Origin: Porticoccus sp.
GTDB lineage: Bacteria; Pseudomonadota; Gammaproteobacteria; Pseudomonadales; Porticoccaceae
Direction of reading: 5' to 3'
Assembly: GCA_002733125.1 (NCBI GenBank)
Contig: NVUM01000007.1
Span: 1-64,000, forward strand
Length of the DNA stretch: 64,000 bases
In this document: in pieces, positions 52,402 to 62,601 of the stretch
Position numbering within the stretch: position 1 is the first letter of the stretch
How the letters are laid out: every line of letters starts with the position of its first letter
The notes under the pieces: generated by a model
Databases searched by the model: none
The model's input: the letters and a program-made list of their open reading frames with translations, nothing else
What the model was told of the DNA's origin: nothing
Position numbers and translations under genes: made by a program

Positions 52402-55053
52402 CTACAGGTCGATCCACTCAACCTCTCGGTCAATCTTATCGAGCAGTGCTGAAACTGATGCCAATGATCCCGTCTTGATCTGTTGGTGAAGGTGCCTCAC
52501 CAACTGTTCCAATGTCGCCAGTTTGAAAACACCGGCGATACCCAACAATTGGTGAATCTGTTCGCGCAGCTCGGCAAGGTCGTCATCGGCCACGGCCTGA
52601 CGTGCTTTTTTCAACAGGTCTCTGACTTCCTGACGGAATAGATTTACGGAAACGTCCCCTTCTTGAGACGATGGGACTGGTACCTCTGTGGGCGGTCTGA
52701 TGCTGAGTAGTTTGCAGATGTTGGCAAGCAATTCATTTTCATTGAGTGGTTTGAGTTGCAAACCGTTTGCCCCGGCATCAAACAGCGCTCTTTCCTCCTG
52801 CTGAAGTATATCGGCTGTCAGGGCCAGGGCCGGAATCCGTGCATTGGGATTATTGCTGCGTCGCAGAGCTATCAGGGTGTCAATGCCATTTTTTTGGGGC
52901 ATGTGTATGTCCACCAGCAACAGGTCAAAGGTGTCATGTTGGCAAGCCGCGAGGGCTTCGTTGCCGTTGTTTGTCAATGTGCAGTAGGCCCCCATCTTGC
53001 TTAGCAAAGTATCCAGTAACAGACTGGTGAACTGGTTATCCTCGGCAATTAGGATATTCACACCATCAAGGAGTTGGCTATTTACCGGTGCAATGGCGAT
53101 CAGGTCCTGTGACGGGCCATTTTCATTCAATGAGCGGTGGAGCTCTGACAGCGGTGGTGGCATTGATAGAAATGCGACCGGATTGAGTTCTGCCCGTTCC
53201 TTGGCGTTGAATTGCTGGTAAAAATTCAGCTGTGATGCTGTCAGAATCAGCTTGGCCCTGGTTGCATTGCGCAACTGCACCATGAGTTTCGGGAGATCAT
53301 CCCTGGCACCCTGCGGGGCAGGTATGCAGACAATAACCCGGTCGCTGTCCTCAAGATGTAATGTGGTATTCAGCAAATGGTCGTAATCGGTGACGAGAAT
53401 ATCGTTTACCCCGAATCGTTCCAGAGCGTGCCTGAGTGCCAGTGTTGTAAATTCATTACAGCTGGCAATTACCACCTTGCAGGGCCTGATTTTCCAGCTA
53501 GGCTGGGTCTCACTGAGTGGCAGTGGTAGCGTTATACGGAAGGTGGAGCCCCTGCCCTCCCGGCTCTCCAGGTCTATGTCTCCCTCCATCAAATCAACCA
53601 GACTTTTGACAATAGAAAGTCCCAGTCCGGTTCCGCCATAGTGGCGGGAAATGGAGGTGTCTGCCTGGGTAAAGGCATTAAAGAGCAGGCCTTGGGCGTC
53701 GGCGGAAATACCGATACCGGTATCCAGCACTTCGATAATAACGGCTTGTGCCGGATTGGTTTTCAGGGAGATGAAAACCCCACCCTGTTCGGAGAACTTG
53801 ATGGCGTTCGCGATCAGATTGCTCAGAATCTGCTGTAGCCGGATCATATCTCCCACCCGGTGCAACAACACATCGGGTGCATAATCCACCGCGATACAAA
53901 GGCCCTTGTGTTGGGCCTGGGGAGAAAACAGGGCACTGACCTGCTCTATACATTCTGCCAGATCTATTGGCTGCTGCTCGAGCTCAACGGTATTGGACTG
54001 GAGTTTTGAACAAGCGAGAATATCGTCAATCAGCGTCAGTAGCTGGAGTGCTGATTGATCAATAATCTGGCAGTAGTGACGGTCTGTTTCGGACATGACA
54101 CTGACATCCAGTAAGTGTACAAATCCCTGGATGGAGGTAATGGGAGTACGCAGTTCATGGCTCATCCGTGCCAGAAAGTCACTCTTTGACTGATTTGCTG
54201 TTTCCGCTTCCTGCCGTGACAATTCCAGTTCACGGTTCTTTCTTTGCAGGCTCTGGAGGGTATCCTGTAACTGGCTGGTAGCGAGATTAATCCGATATTC
54301 AAGATTTTGTTTGCCTTCGGTAATTGATTCCGCCAGTTGGTTGATGCCGCTCGCGAGAATGGCAAGCTCGTCGCGGGTTCCGGTTTGGGCCCTGATGCTC
54401 AGGTTCCCGCGGGCCATTTTTTTTATGACGGCGGTGAGGTGCTGAATCGGAGCAATCAACCCCAGACTCAGATAGTAGGTCAGTACAAAGGCAATAATCA
54501 GCCCCAGAAGGGATAGCCAGAGAGAGGTAAAAATAATCTGACGCTGCTTCTGGTGCAAACGGGCCTGATCAATCGCGACGATAACCCAGCCGATCAGTTC
54601 ATCATCGACCACCTGCGTGGCTTCTTCCTCGTAATCACTGAACTCAACACCCACCAGATAAACGGGTTTCTTGAAGTAGACGTGATTATCCAGCTGCAAG
54701 GGTTTTTTGTCCGGTGAGGAGCCCAGTGCTGCCGTGGGTATATCCCCGGAATTCAGGACCAACTTCTCTGTGCGGTCTATAAAAGCGACACCGGATACGT
54801 CGGGCAGGCGAATGGCCGCCGCCGATGTGTTTGCGAGTAACTTGATGTTCCGTGAGTAGAGCGGTAGATCCGAAATCGTCGCCAGGTAATCCGATGTTAT
54901 ATCTCCGGATTGATAAAGGTTTTCTGACAGATCACTCCGCCGGGCATCAATCGTGTAGAGCGTCAGCAACGTGATGGTTAACAGCAACGGGAAAAGTGCC
55001 ACCATAAGAAACCGCTGATGAATCGACTTGCTGAGCAATGGGCCTTCAATCAT
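52402..55053 (-). CDS. BarA/GacS-like hybrid sensor histidine kinase (HAMP-HisKA-HATPase-pseudoREC-REC-Hpt)
   Basis: 883 aa; FLARMSHELRTPITSIQGF, GTGLGLSIVKSLVDLMEGD, LLLVDIHMPQKNG, IHQLLGIAGVFKL Hpt. Confidence 0.94.
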   Translation of the reverse strand: MIEGPLLSKSIHQRFLMVALFPLLLTITLLTLYTIDARRSDLSENLYQSGDITSDYLATISDLPLYSRNIKLLANTSAAAIRLPDVSGVAFIDRTEKLVLNSGDIPTAALGSSPDKKPLQLDNHVYFKKPVYLVGVEFSDYEEEATQVVDDELIGWVIVAIDQARLHQKQRQIIFTSLWLSLLGLIIAFVLTYYLSLGLIAPIQHLTAVIKKMARGNLSIRAQTGTRDELAILASGINQLAESITEGKQNLEYRINLATSQLQDTLQSLQRKNRELELSRQEAETANQSKSDFLARMSHELRTPITSIQGFVHLLDVSVMSETDRHYCQIIDQSALQLLTLIDDILACSKLQSNTVELEQQPIDLAECIEQVSALFSPQAQHKGLCIAVDYAPDVLLHRVGDMIRLQQILSNLIANAIKFSEQGGVFISLKTNPAQAVIIEVLDTGIGISADAQGLLFNAFTQADTSISRHYGGTGLGLSIVKSLVDLMEGDIDLESREGRGSTFRITLPLPLSETQPSWKIRPCKVVIASCNEFTTLALRHALERFGVNDILVTDYDHLLNTTLHLEDSDRVIVCIPAPQGARDDLPKLMVQLRNATRAKLILTASQLNFYQQFNAKERAELNPVAFLSMPPPLSELHRSLNENGPSQDLIAIAPVNSQLLDGVNILIAEDNQFTSLLLDTLLSKMGAYCTLTNNGNEALAACQHDTFDLLLVDIHMPQKNGIDTLIALRRSNNPNARIPALALTADILQQEERALFDAGANGLQLKPLNENELLANICKLLSIRPPTEVPVPSSQEGDVSVNLFRQEVRDLLKKARQAVADDDLAELREQIHQLLGIAGVFKLATLEQLVRHLHQQIKTGSLASVSALLDKIDREVEWIDL

Positions 55054-56021
55054 TTTGCTGCCTGCTCCTGCTTTTGGATGCTCATATAAAGCGTATTGTC
55101 TGACGGCAGGGATATACCCAGTGATCGTGCTATGGCTGGGTTGGTGGATATACTGAAATAGCGGGGATACTGAGGCTCACCGAGGGTGCTTTCCGGATTG
55201 CGCAACCATTGACTGATGTGTTCACCTGCCTGTCTGCCAATGTCGTCAGGCGAAGAAAAAATAGAGGCCAGTGCCCCTGCGACGGTATAGGCCTTTGAGA
55301 AGCCGATAACCGGGACCTTTTGTTGAAAGCTGAGGTGGAGAATCCACTTGGCGATTGCCCGGTTAAGAACAGCCTGATCCGGCAGGGCAATAAAGAGGTC
55401 GGTACCGCTGACCACGGGACGCAGCACCGACACAGGGTTGTCCTCCCGGTCGAGGTAGCCGTGTTTGAGAACCAGGCCACGTTCAGCGGTAAGTGTCTCC
55501 AGCTCTGCCTCCAATCCCCTGGAGACGGGGCCAAATATGGTGCTGAACCGAGTAGCTTCCGGTTTTAGTAATGATGCGAGTGTAATCACCCGGCTGAGGG
55601 GTTGATCCAGAAAAATTGCAGAAGCCCGGCGCGCTGGGGCTTTATTGTGGGCTGACCAGGCAGATTCATAGGCATTTTTTGGGGTGAAAATACTGAGCAC
55701 AGGTATGTCTCCTCCCCAGTTAACGACCTCGCGAGTTGCATAGCTTCCAATAGCAACAATGAGTTGATAGGGGGGATACTGACGCTCTGGCAGCGTGGTT
55801 TTATGGAGGTTAATGATACTGAAGCCGGAGTTTCCCGGCAGCGTTTTGTTGACCGTGTCCTGGAGTGAGTCGGCGGTTTCAAGGTAATAGGAGGCGTCGC
55901 TGGATAACAACAATAAGATGTCTGCCTGAGTTACTGGGCACATCAAAAGGGAAAGGACAAGGAGTCCATTGGTGGAGAGGGTTGCAAAGATACCTTGTTT
56001 CCTTACCGGTCGCTTCAACAT
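55050..56021 (-). CDS. Periplasmic ABC-type substrate-binding-like protein
   Basis: Signal peptide, type I periplasmic binding protein layout; 4-nt overlap with kinase. Confidence 0.8.
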   Translation of the reverse strand: MLKRPVRKQGIFATLSTNGLLVLSLLMCPVTQADILLLLSSDASYYLETADSLQDTVNKTLPGNSGFSIINLHKTTLPERQYPPYQLIVAIGSYATREVVNWGGDIPVLSIFTPKNAYESAWSAHNKAPARRASAIFLDQPLSRVITLASLLKPEATRFSTIFGPVSRGLEAELETLTAERGLVLKHGYLDREDNPVSVLRPVVSGTDLFIALPDQAVLNRAIAKWILHLSFQQKVPVIGFSKAYTVAGALASIFSSPDDIGRQAGEHISQWLRNPESTLGEPQYPRYFSISTNPAIARSLGISLPSDNTLYMSIQKQEQAAK

Positions 56022-56109
56022 GTATTCCCTAAGTAACGCTGCTATTGAGCGTAAGACCTTTCATCCCCCAGTCGCTATGATTTTGTCTGGAGCAACAAGG
56101 TCAAACACA

Positions 56110-58206
56110 TCAAAAATTCAGTACGAGACGTAAAAAAAGTCTGGTTTCAAAAACATTGTTTTGAGCATGCTCCATATAGTCACCCCCCAGGTTTTGTCCG
56201 ATAAGTGACAGGTTTCCAGTGCTTGAACCCACAGTAAAATCATAACCCAGATGGGCGTCTACCCGGACAAACTGTTCTACAGGGTTACCATCACGCCAAT
56301 CCGCTGCGGTCATATGGTAGATATTGATGCCTGAGGACCAGCCTGCAGGAAATCGCTGAAACAGCAGCAGGCCCGCTGTATGTCGCGGAGCGCGTTCGTC
56401 ATGATCCTTAATCTGAAAGTAGGGTTCATAGCGGGAGATATAAAAACTGTCCACATCCCGATAGCTGTAGTGGGCATTGATCAGAGTGCGCTCGGTGGGC
56501 TGGTAGCGGAGTTGTAGTTCCGCTCCCCGCGTTACCCAGCGACTGTTATTGTCGCGAACTGATATGGTTTCATCCAGACCGAGCGATGGAATACCCAGAT
56601 CGGCAGGTGCCTGGTAGGTATCGATGCCATCTTTAACAGATTCTCGAAACAGCCTGACATCAAAGGTCAGTCCCTGTGTGGGTAACTGGGCCAGATAGCC
56701 CAGTTCAAGGCTTTTCAGTCGCTCTTCCTCGACATTTTCAGCAGATTTCCGAATCGCCTGGACCAGTATCTGGTCGGCGAGAATATCCACATTCAGCTCC
56801 CGGGCCTCACCCAGTGAGGGGGAGCGCCGACCAATGGCATAACCTATGCGAAGCGTATGGGAAGGATTGATGTGGTAATTGGTGCCGACACGGCCGGATG
56901 CAATCGTGTCCACCAGGACGTTGTTTTCGATCATCAGACCGGCATTCATGGTCCAGTGGGAACTGGCCTCCCACTCCAGGTGCCCGAAGAGTCGGCGACT
57001 GGTCAGTGATTCATCGCCACTATGACCAAACACTGTTTTGCCACTGATATTGTCGTAGCGCAGGCCTGTCCCCCAGGTAGCTCGTAAATCGGTGGTCAGG
57101 TGCAGGCGATGTTCCAGTTCTACGTCGTAGCGCTCTGAATCAATGCCCTGAAAGCCGACGATATAGTGTTGATCTTCAATATCCAGGGTCGGGTCAATCA
57201 TCTGAAAAAAGCCCGGCACCTGTTCCGGAGTAATGGTGAATCCGAGTTCCTCCGACAACAGCTTGGAAACCAGCCCCTGGTTGATATAGTTCTCACCCTC
57301 AATTCGGTTGTGATACAAATGGATTTGCAGCCCGTCGCCGTTGACCAGATCCCGGTTCCACTTCAGGGACTGGTATTGGTTTTTGAACTGGACCCCAGCA
57401 TACTCCGCCGGGCGGTCGGCATCACCCCAACCAGAATTGTTGTGTGTGTACCCGGCTTGCAGGTCGAATGTATCTGTAATATTCGGGGTGAACATAGCGC
57501 GGAGGTTCAGGGCCAGCATTTCCCTGCCGTCCTTCATTGACCCCCGGTTGTCTCCGGAACTTACCGGTGGGAAGCCGTCGTTATGCTGGTAATTAAAACT
57601 GACACGGTAATCCAGCTTGTCGGCATTACCGCTGTAGCGAACAGTGGTTTCCCGGGTTTGCTGGTCTCCTGCTGTCACGCCGACCTGCCAGCCACGCTCC
57701 TGCACAGGTTTGCGAGTTATGATGTTTACCGCGCCCAGAAATGCATTGGAGCCGAAGGCCGGGGCATTTGATCCCCGCACAATCTCAATATGGTCAATAT
57801 CCTCCAGACTGATACCCAGAGAGCCCCATTCAGTATTGGCAAACACCGGGTCATAGATGGGCCGGCCATCGACCATGATTTCCAGGTGGTTCGGAAACTC
57901 GCGGCCAAAGCCGTGATAACCGATACCGTAGCGATTGCCATTGATATAGTAGGACTCGAAGCCGGGCACCAGGCGAAAGACATCGACCCAGGTCATGGCG
58001 CCGGAAGCCTTGATCAATTGTTGGTCGATAATGGTGACACTTGCGGGAACCTGGTTCAGGGGTTGAACCATCCGCGCCACGGAGGAAACCGATGGTAACT
58101 CACCGAGCATATCCTCTTCAGTAATGAACGTGGACTTGGGTTGACTGAGAACCAGCTGGCTGAAGAGTAAGCCCGTTACTGTCAGGCTCAGTGTGGCGCG
58201 AGACAT
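56110..58206 (-). CDS. TonB-dependent outer membrane receptor
   Basis: 698 aa; plug domain VPASVTIIDQQLIKASGAMTWVDVFRLVPGFESYYING...IEIVRGSNAPAFGSNAFLGAVNIITRKP; C-terminal F. Confidence 0.93.
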   Translation of the reverse strand: MSRATLSLTVTGLLFSQLVLSQPKSTFITEEDMLGELPSVSSVARMVQPLNQVPASVTIIDQQLIKASGAMTWVDVFRLVPGFESYYINGNRYGIGYHGFGREFPNHLEIMVDGRPIYDPVFANTEWGSLGISLEDIDHIEIVRGSNAPAFGSNAFLGAVNIITRKPVQERGWQVGVTAGDQQTRETTVRYSGNADKLDYRVSFNYQHNDGFPPVSSGDNRGSMKDGREMLALNLRAMFTPNITDTFDLQAGYTHNNSGWGDADRPAEYAGVQFKNQYQSLKWNRDLVNGDGLQIHLYHNRIEGENYINQGLVSKLLSEELGFTITPEQVPGFFQMIDPTLDIEDQHYIVGFQGIDSERYDVELEHRLHLTTDLRATWGTGLRYDNISGKTVFGHSGDESLTSRRLFGHLEWEASSHWTMNAGLMIENNVLVDTIASGRVGTNYHINPSHTLRIGYAIGRRSPSLGEARELNVDILADQILVQAIRKSAENVEEERLKSLELGYLAQLPTQGLTFDVRLFRESVKDGIDTYQAPADLGIPSLGLDETISVRDNNSRWVTRGAELQLRYQPTERTLINAHYSYRDVDSFYISRYEPYFQIKDHDERAPRHTAGLLLFQRFPAGWSSGINIYHMTAADWRDGNPVEQFVRVDAHLGYDFTVGSSTGNLSLIGQNLGGDYMEHAQNNVFETRLFLRLVLNF

Positions 58207-58420
58207 AACGTGCTCCCGGGAGAATTGGCATAATCTTTTTGTAGGGGCATATTCTAAGTCCCTGATGCGGGGATATCAGCTGTTTATTGCTGCCCGGATA
58301 AAGAAAACTCCTGTAAACCTTATTATCTGGTTGCATGGCACGGTAGTAGTGTCAATCCAATAGCAGCAGTAGGCCCTGATCCGGGCTAGAATGCCGGGTT
58401 ATGATTGAGGAGAGTAACTG

Positions 58421-59056
58421 ATGTCGCTGGAAGATAGCCGTCGTGAATACCAGTATGGACGCTTGCGCAGGGAGTCACTTAAGGCGTCTCCCTTTGAGCA
58501 ATTCAACCTGTGGATGGAGCAGGCCATCCACTCGGATTTATCCGATCCTACGGCGATGTGTCTCGCGACGGTCAACGCCGAGGGTAAACCCTGGCAACGC
58601 ACCGTATTGTTAAAGGGCATGGATGAGAGAGGATTGATGTTCTATACCAACCTGGGTAGTCGCAAAGCCAGAGAGATGTCAGGCAACCCGAATGTCAGCC
58701 TCATTTTTCCCTGGATGCGGATGGATCGGCAGGTGATTGTGGGCGGGCAGGTGGAAAGACTCACGAAAACCGAAGTTCTTAGCTATTTCCTCAAGCGCCC
58801 ACGGGGGAGTCAGCTGGCAGCCTGGGCCTCGCAGCAGAGCAGCCGGCTCAGCTCCCGGCAGGCACTGGAAACCCAATTTATACAAATGAAAGAGAAGTTT
58901 GCTGCCGGCGAGATACCGGTGCCGGATTTTTGGGGCGGGTACCGGGTGGTGCCCAGCGAATTTGAATTCTGGCAGGGTGGAGAAAACCGTCTGCATGACC
59001 GTTTTCAATACCTGAGATCCGAGAATGGTTGGACAATTTTGAGGTTGGCACCATGA
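58421..59056 (+). CDS. pdxH: Pyridoxamine 5'-phosphate oxidase
   Basis: 211 aa; PTAMCLATVNAEGKPWQRTVLLKG, FWGGYRVVPSEFEFWQGGENRLHDR. Confidence 0.98.
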   Translation: MSLEDSRREYQYGRLRRESLKASPFEQFNLWMEQAIHSDLSDPTAMCLATVNAEGKPWQRTVLLKGMDERGLMFYTNLGSRKAREMSGNPNVSLIFPWMRMDRQVIVGGQVERLTKTEVLSYFLKRPRGSQLAAWASQQSSRLSSRQALETQFIQMKEKFAAGEIPVPDFWGGYRVVPSEFEFWQGGENRLHDRFQYLRSENGWTILRLAP

Positions 59057-59085
59057 CTGATTCCGTGCCGGGACAGTTCCCACAG

Positions 59086-59114
59086 AAAAAACCTGGCATT
59101 AGCCAGGTTTTTTT
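59086..59114. terminator. Bidirectional intrinsic terminator
   Basis: AAAAAACCTGG-CATTAG-CCAGGTTTTTTT between convergent pdxH and rho. Confidence 0.9.
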
Positions 59115-59127
59115 ATGCCGCTTGGGA

Positions 59128-60387
59128 CTATTTGCGTTTCATGGACAGGAAAAACTCATCATTGGTTTTGGAGTCTTTCAGTTTATCGATGAGAAATTCA
59201 GTGGCATCCGAGTCTTCCATGCTGTGGAGGAGTTTGCGCAAAATCCACACCCGTTGCAGTTCCTCTTCACCCATTAACAAATCTTCGCGACGGGTGCCGG
59301 AGCGGCGGATATTGATAGCGGGATAGATACGCTTCTCTGCCATTTTCCGATCCAGGTGCAGCTCCATGTTGCCGGTGCCCTTGAATTCCTCATAAATGAC
59401 TTCGTCCATCTTGGAGCCGGTTTCTACCAGCGCTGTGGCGATAATGGTAAGACTGCCACCCTGCTCGATATTTCTGGCAGCACCAAAAAAGCGCTTGGGT
59501 CGTTCCAGGGCGTGAGCATCCACACCCCCGGTCAGCACTTTGCCCGACGAAGGCTGGACGGTGTTGTAAGCCCGGGCCAGCCGGGTTACCGAGTCGAGTA
59601 GAATGACCACATCTTTTTTGTGTTCCACCAGTCGCTTGGCTTTTTCGATAACCATTTCAGCGACCTGTACGTGTCGTGAGGGCGGTTCATCAAAGGTGGA
59701 GGCAATCACTTCACCGCGCACAGAGCGCTGCATTTCAGTCACTTCTTCCGGACGTTCATCGATCAGCAACACCATGATGTAACACTCTGGGTTGTTGCGG
59801 ATGATGGACTGGGCGGTGTGCTGCATGAGAATGGTTTTACCGGCTTTTGGCGGAGCTACGATAAGACCGCGCTGGCCTTTGCCAATGGGTGAAACCAGGT
59901 CGATAATTCGGGGGGTCAGGTCTTCGGTAGAGCCATTGCCTGCTTCCAGTACCAGTCGCTCATCGGGAAACAGTGGTGTGAGGTTTTCAAACAGAATTTT
60001 GTTGCGGGCATTTTCCGGCTTGTCAAAATTGATTTCGTCGAGCTTGAGCATGGCAAAGTAGCGCTCGCCCTCTTTGGGCGGCCGAATTTTGCCGGAAATG
60101 CTGTCCCCGGTTCGCAGGTTGAACCGGCGGATCTGGCTGGGGGATACATAAATATCATCCGGGCCCGCCAGGTAGGAACTGTCGGCGGATCTTAAAAAAC
60201 CAAAGCCGTCGGGGAGGATTTCAAGGACGCCGTCTCCGTAGATGTCCTCGCCACTTTTGGCATGCCGTTTGAGAATACTGAAGATGACATCCTGCTTGCG
60301 TGAGCGGGCCAGATTGTCCAGGCCGATTTCCTCGGCAAGTTTCAGTAGTTCATCGATGGGTTTAGTCTTGAGCTCGGTCAGATTCAT
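59128..60387 (-). CDS. rho: Transcription termination factor Rho
   Basis: [45 protein letters not shown]. Confidence 0.99.
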   Translation of the reverse strand: MNLTELKTKPIDELLKLAEEIGLDNLARSRKQDVIFSILKRHAKSGEDIYGDGVLEILPDGFGFLRSADSSYLAGPDDIYVSPSQIRRFNLRTGDSISGKIRPPKEGERYFAMLKLDEINFDKPENARNKILFENLTPLFPDERLVLEAGNGSTEDLTPRIIDLVSPIGKGQRGLIVAPPKAGKTILMQHTAQSIIRNNPECYIMVLLIDERPEEVTEMQRSVRGEVIASTFDEPPSRHVQVAEMVIEKAKRLVEHKKDVVILLDSVTRLARAYNTVQPSSGKVLTGGVDAHALERPKRFFGAARNIEQGGSLTIIATALVETGSKMDEVIYEEFKGTGNMELHLDRKMAEKRIYPAINIRRSGTRREDLLMGEEELQRVWILRKLLHSMEDSDATEFLIDKLKDSKTNDEFFLSMKRK

Positions 60388-60604
60388 AAATACAGACATA
60401 GTAATAATTGTTGTTAGGATTTGAGGCAGGCTGACAACCGGCCGAAAATTATCTTTGGTGTCCTGGAAGGGCTAAATGGGGTTTTTTGGTAAGGTCTCTC
60501 GCCTGGGAGTTCGGCGGGAACAGTCGCAGTATAGGGGGGCCTACTCTAAAGCGCAACAATCTGAGTGGCTGCGCAAAAGGCACGCCACTCAGTATGGTGA
60601 TTGA

Positions 60605-60931
60605 TCAGAGACCGGCTTCAATGAACTCAACCAGCTGGGTTTTGGACAGAGCCCCGACCTTGGTGGCTTCAATGTTGCTGTCCTTGAACAGGATCAAGGT
60701 CGGGATACCGCGAACATTGAATTTTGCCGGTGTCTCGGGGTTTGAATCCACATCCACCTTGCAAATCTTGACCTTGCCAGCATATTCGTTTGCCAATTCA
60801 TCCAGAATAGGTGCAATCATCTTGCAGGGGCCGCACCATGCAGCCCAGAAATCAACGAGTACCGGCAAGTCTGATCCAAGCACTTCGCTTGCGAAACTGG
60901 CATCGGTTACGTGAACGATGTTGTCGCTCAT
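60605..60931 (-). CDS. trxA: Thioredoxin
   Basis: 108 aa; [16 protein letters not shown]. Confidence 0.99.
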   Translation of the reverse strand: MSDNIVHVTDASFASEVLGSDLPVLVDFWAAWCGPCKMIAPILDELANEYAGKVKICKVDVDSNPETPAKFNVRGIPTLILFKDSNIEATKVGALSKTQLVEFIEAGL

Positions 60932-61088
60932 TGGGGATCTCCAGAGTAATGTGAATTAAATCGTAAGGGGGTAGAATTGTTACAAATCATAACACCCGTT
61001 CCGGGCAGGTAACAAATCTTCCGGACGGCGATCTGATGGTGCCGACTATAGTGCCGGTAGCCTTACTAAACCACAAGGAAAACCCGCA

Positions 61089-62600
61089 TTGCAAAATTCC
61101 GTGGCAAATGGCCAGGGCAAGACGCTGGCAGCGATTGACCTCGGCTCAAACAGCTTTCACATGATTGTTGCCCGGGTGACGCAAAACGAAATGCGACCCG
61201 TGGAGCGTTTTGGCGGCCGGGTCCAGCTGGGTGCCGGCATGAAGTCAAATCGATTGGCCCCGGAGGCCATAGAGAGAGGTCTGGCCTGCCTAGCCCGTTT
61301 TCGTCAGGCCCTGGATACACTGCAGCCGGAACAGGTTCGAATCGTGGGAACCAACGCGCTGCGCGCTGCAAAAAATGCCCCGCTATTCATCAGGCAAGCG
61401 GAAGCAGTGATGGGTTATCCGGTGGAGGTGATTTCCGGTCGTGAAGAGGCCCGGCTTGTCTATCTTGGGGTGGCGCACACCCTTGCCGATGACGACAACT
61501 CCCGCCTAGTGGTGGATATCGGTGGCGGCAGTACGGAATTTATTATCGGCCAGCGCTTTGAAGCCAAATTGCGTGAAAGTCTGCATATGGGTTGTGTGAC
61601 CTACCGTGATCGATACTTCCGACAGGGGAAAATCTCGCCGAAACGTTTTGAAAAAGCCTACCGCGCTGCATATCAGGAAGTGCTGAAAATCCGTAAGGCC
61701 TATAAAAACCATGGTTGGGATAACGGGGTGGGTTCCTCGGGTACCATGACCAGTATTGAAAAGCTGATTATTGACAAGGGCTGGGCGGAGGAAGGTATCA
61801 GTGCGGCCAACCTGGGGCGTTTGAAGAAGTTGCTGTTGCAATATAAGGACATCAATTCACTGTCAGAATTATCGGGTTTGAGCGAGCGCCGGCGTGGGGT
61901 GATTGTGTCGGGTGTCGCCATCACCTGTGCCATTTTCGACGCCTTGAATATTCAGCAAATACACACTTCCAGCGGTGCCCTCAGGGAGGGGGTCATCTAT
62001 GAAATCATGGGCCGGTTCGAACACGAGGATGTCCGGGAACGCAGCGTGATGGCGCTGATGTTGCGATCGGAAGCAGATCAGCAAAATGCGGATCAGGTGG
62101 AGTCCATGGCCACCCTGTTATTCGATGCCGTGGCCGATGACTGGCAGCTGGACGAGTCTGACCGGGCGCTGCTCTGCTGGGCGGCCAGATTGCATGAAGT
62201 GGGTTTGAGTATTGCACACAGTCAGTTCCACAAGCATGGGCAATACCTTATAGAGCATTCTGATCTGGCGGGTTTCAGTAAACAGATGCAGCGGGAGCTG
62301 GCACTTCTGGTTCGCAGTCACCGGCAAAAGTTTCCGGCGGGTGAATTTGTCAGTTACGAAGCCGGGCAGCGCATCCGCTTAAAGCGTCTCTGTATTCTGA
62401 TGCGATTGGCCGCGCTGTTTAAGTATGTGACACCTGTGGAGGGAAAACCGATGTTTGCCACGAAGGTCAAGGGGTCGGAAGTCACGCTGTTCTTTGATGC
62501 CGATTGGCTGCAGCGCCACCCGCTGACCAGCGCAGCATTGGCATCGGAGCAACGGTATCTGAAGAAAATCGGTTTTCAGCTGAAGTTCAGCAGTCGCTGA
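61089..62600 (+). CDS. ppx: Exopolyphosphatase (Ppx/GppA family), apparent TTG start
   Basis: AAIDLGSNSFHMIVARV, VDIGGGSTEFIIG, C-terminal HD-like region. Confidence 0.95.
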   Translation: MQNSVANGQGKTLAAIDLGSNSFHMIVARVTQNEMRPVERFGGRVQLGAGMKSNRLAPEAIERGLACLARFRQALDTLQPEQVRIVGTNALRAAKNAPLFIRQAEAVMGYPVEVISGREEARLVYLGVAHTLADDDNSRLVVDIGGGSTEFIIGQRFEAKLRESLHMGCVTYRDRYFRQGKISPKRFEKAYRAAYQEVLKIRKAYKNHGWDNGVGSSGTMTSIEKLIIDKGWAEEGISAANLGRLKKLLLQYKDINSLSELSGLSERRRGVIVSGVAITCAIFDALNIQQIHTSSGALREGVIYEIMGRFEHEDVRERSVMALMLRSEADQQNADQVESMATLLFDAVADDWQLDESDRALLCWAARLHEVGLSIAHSQFHKHGQYLIEHSDLAGFSKQMQRELALLVRSHRQKFPAGEFVSYEAGQRIRLKRLCILMRLAALFKYVTPVEGKPMFATKVKGSEVTLFFDADWLQRHPLTSAALASEQRYLKKIGFQLKFSSR

Positions 62601-62601
62601 G

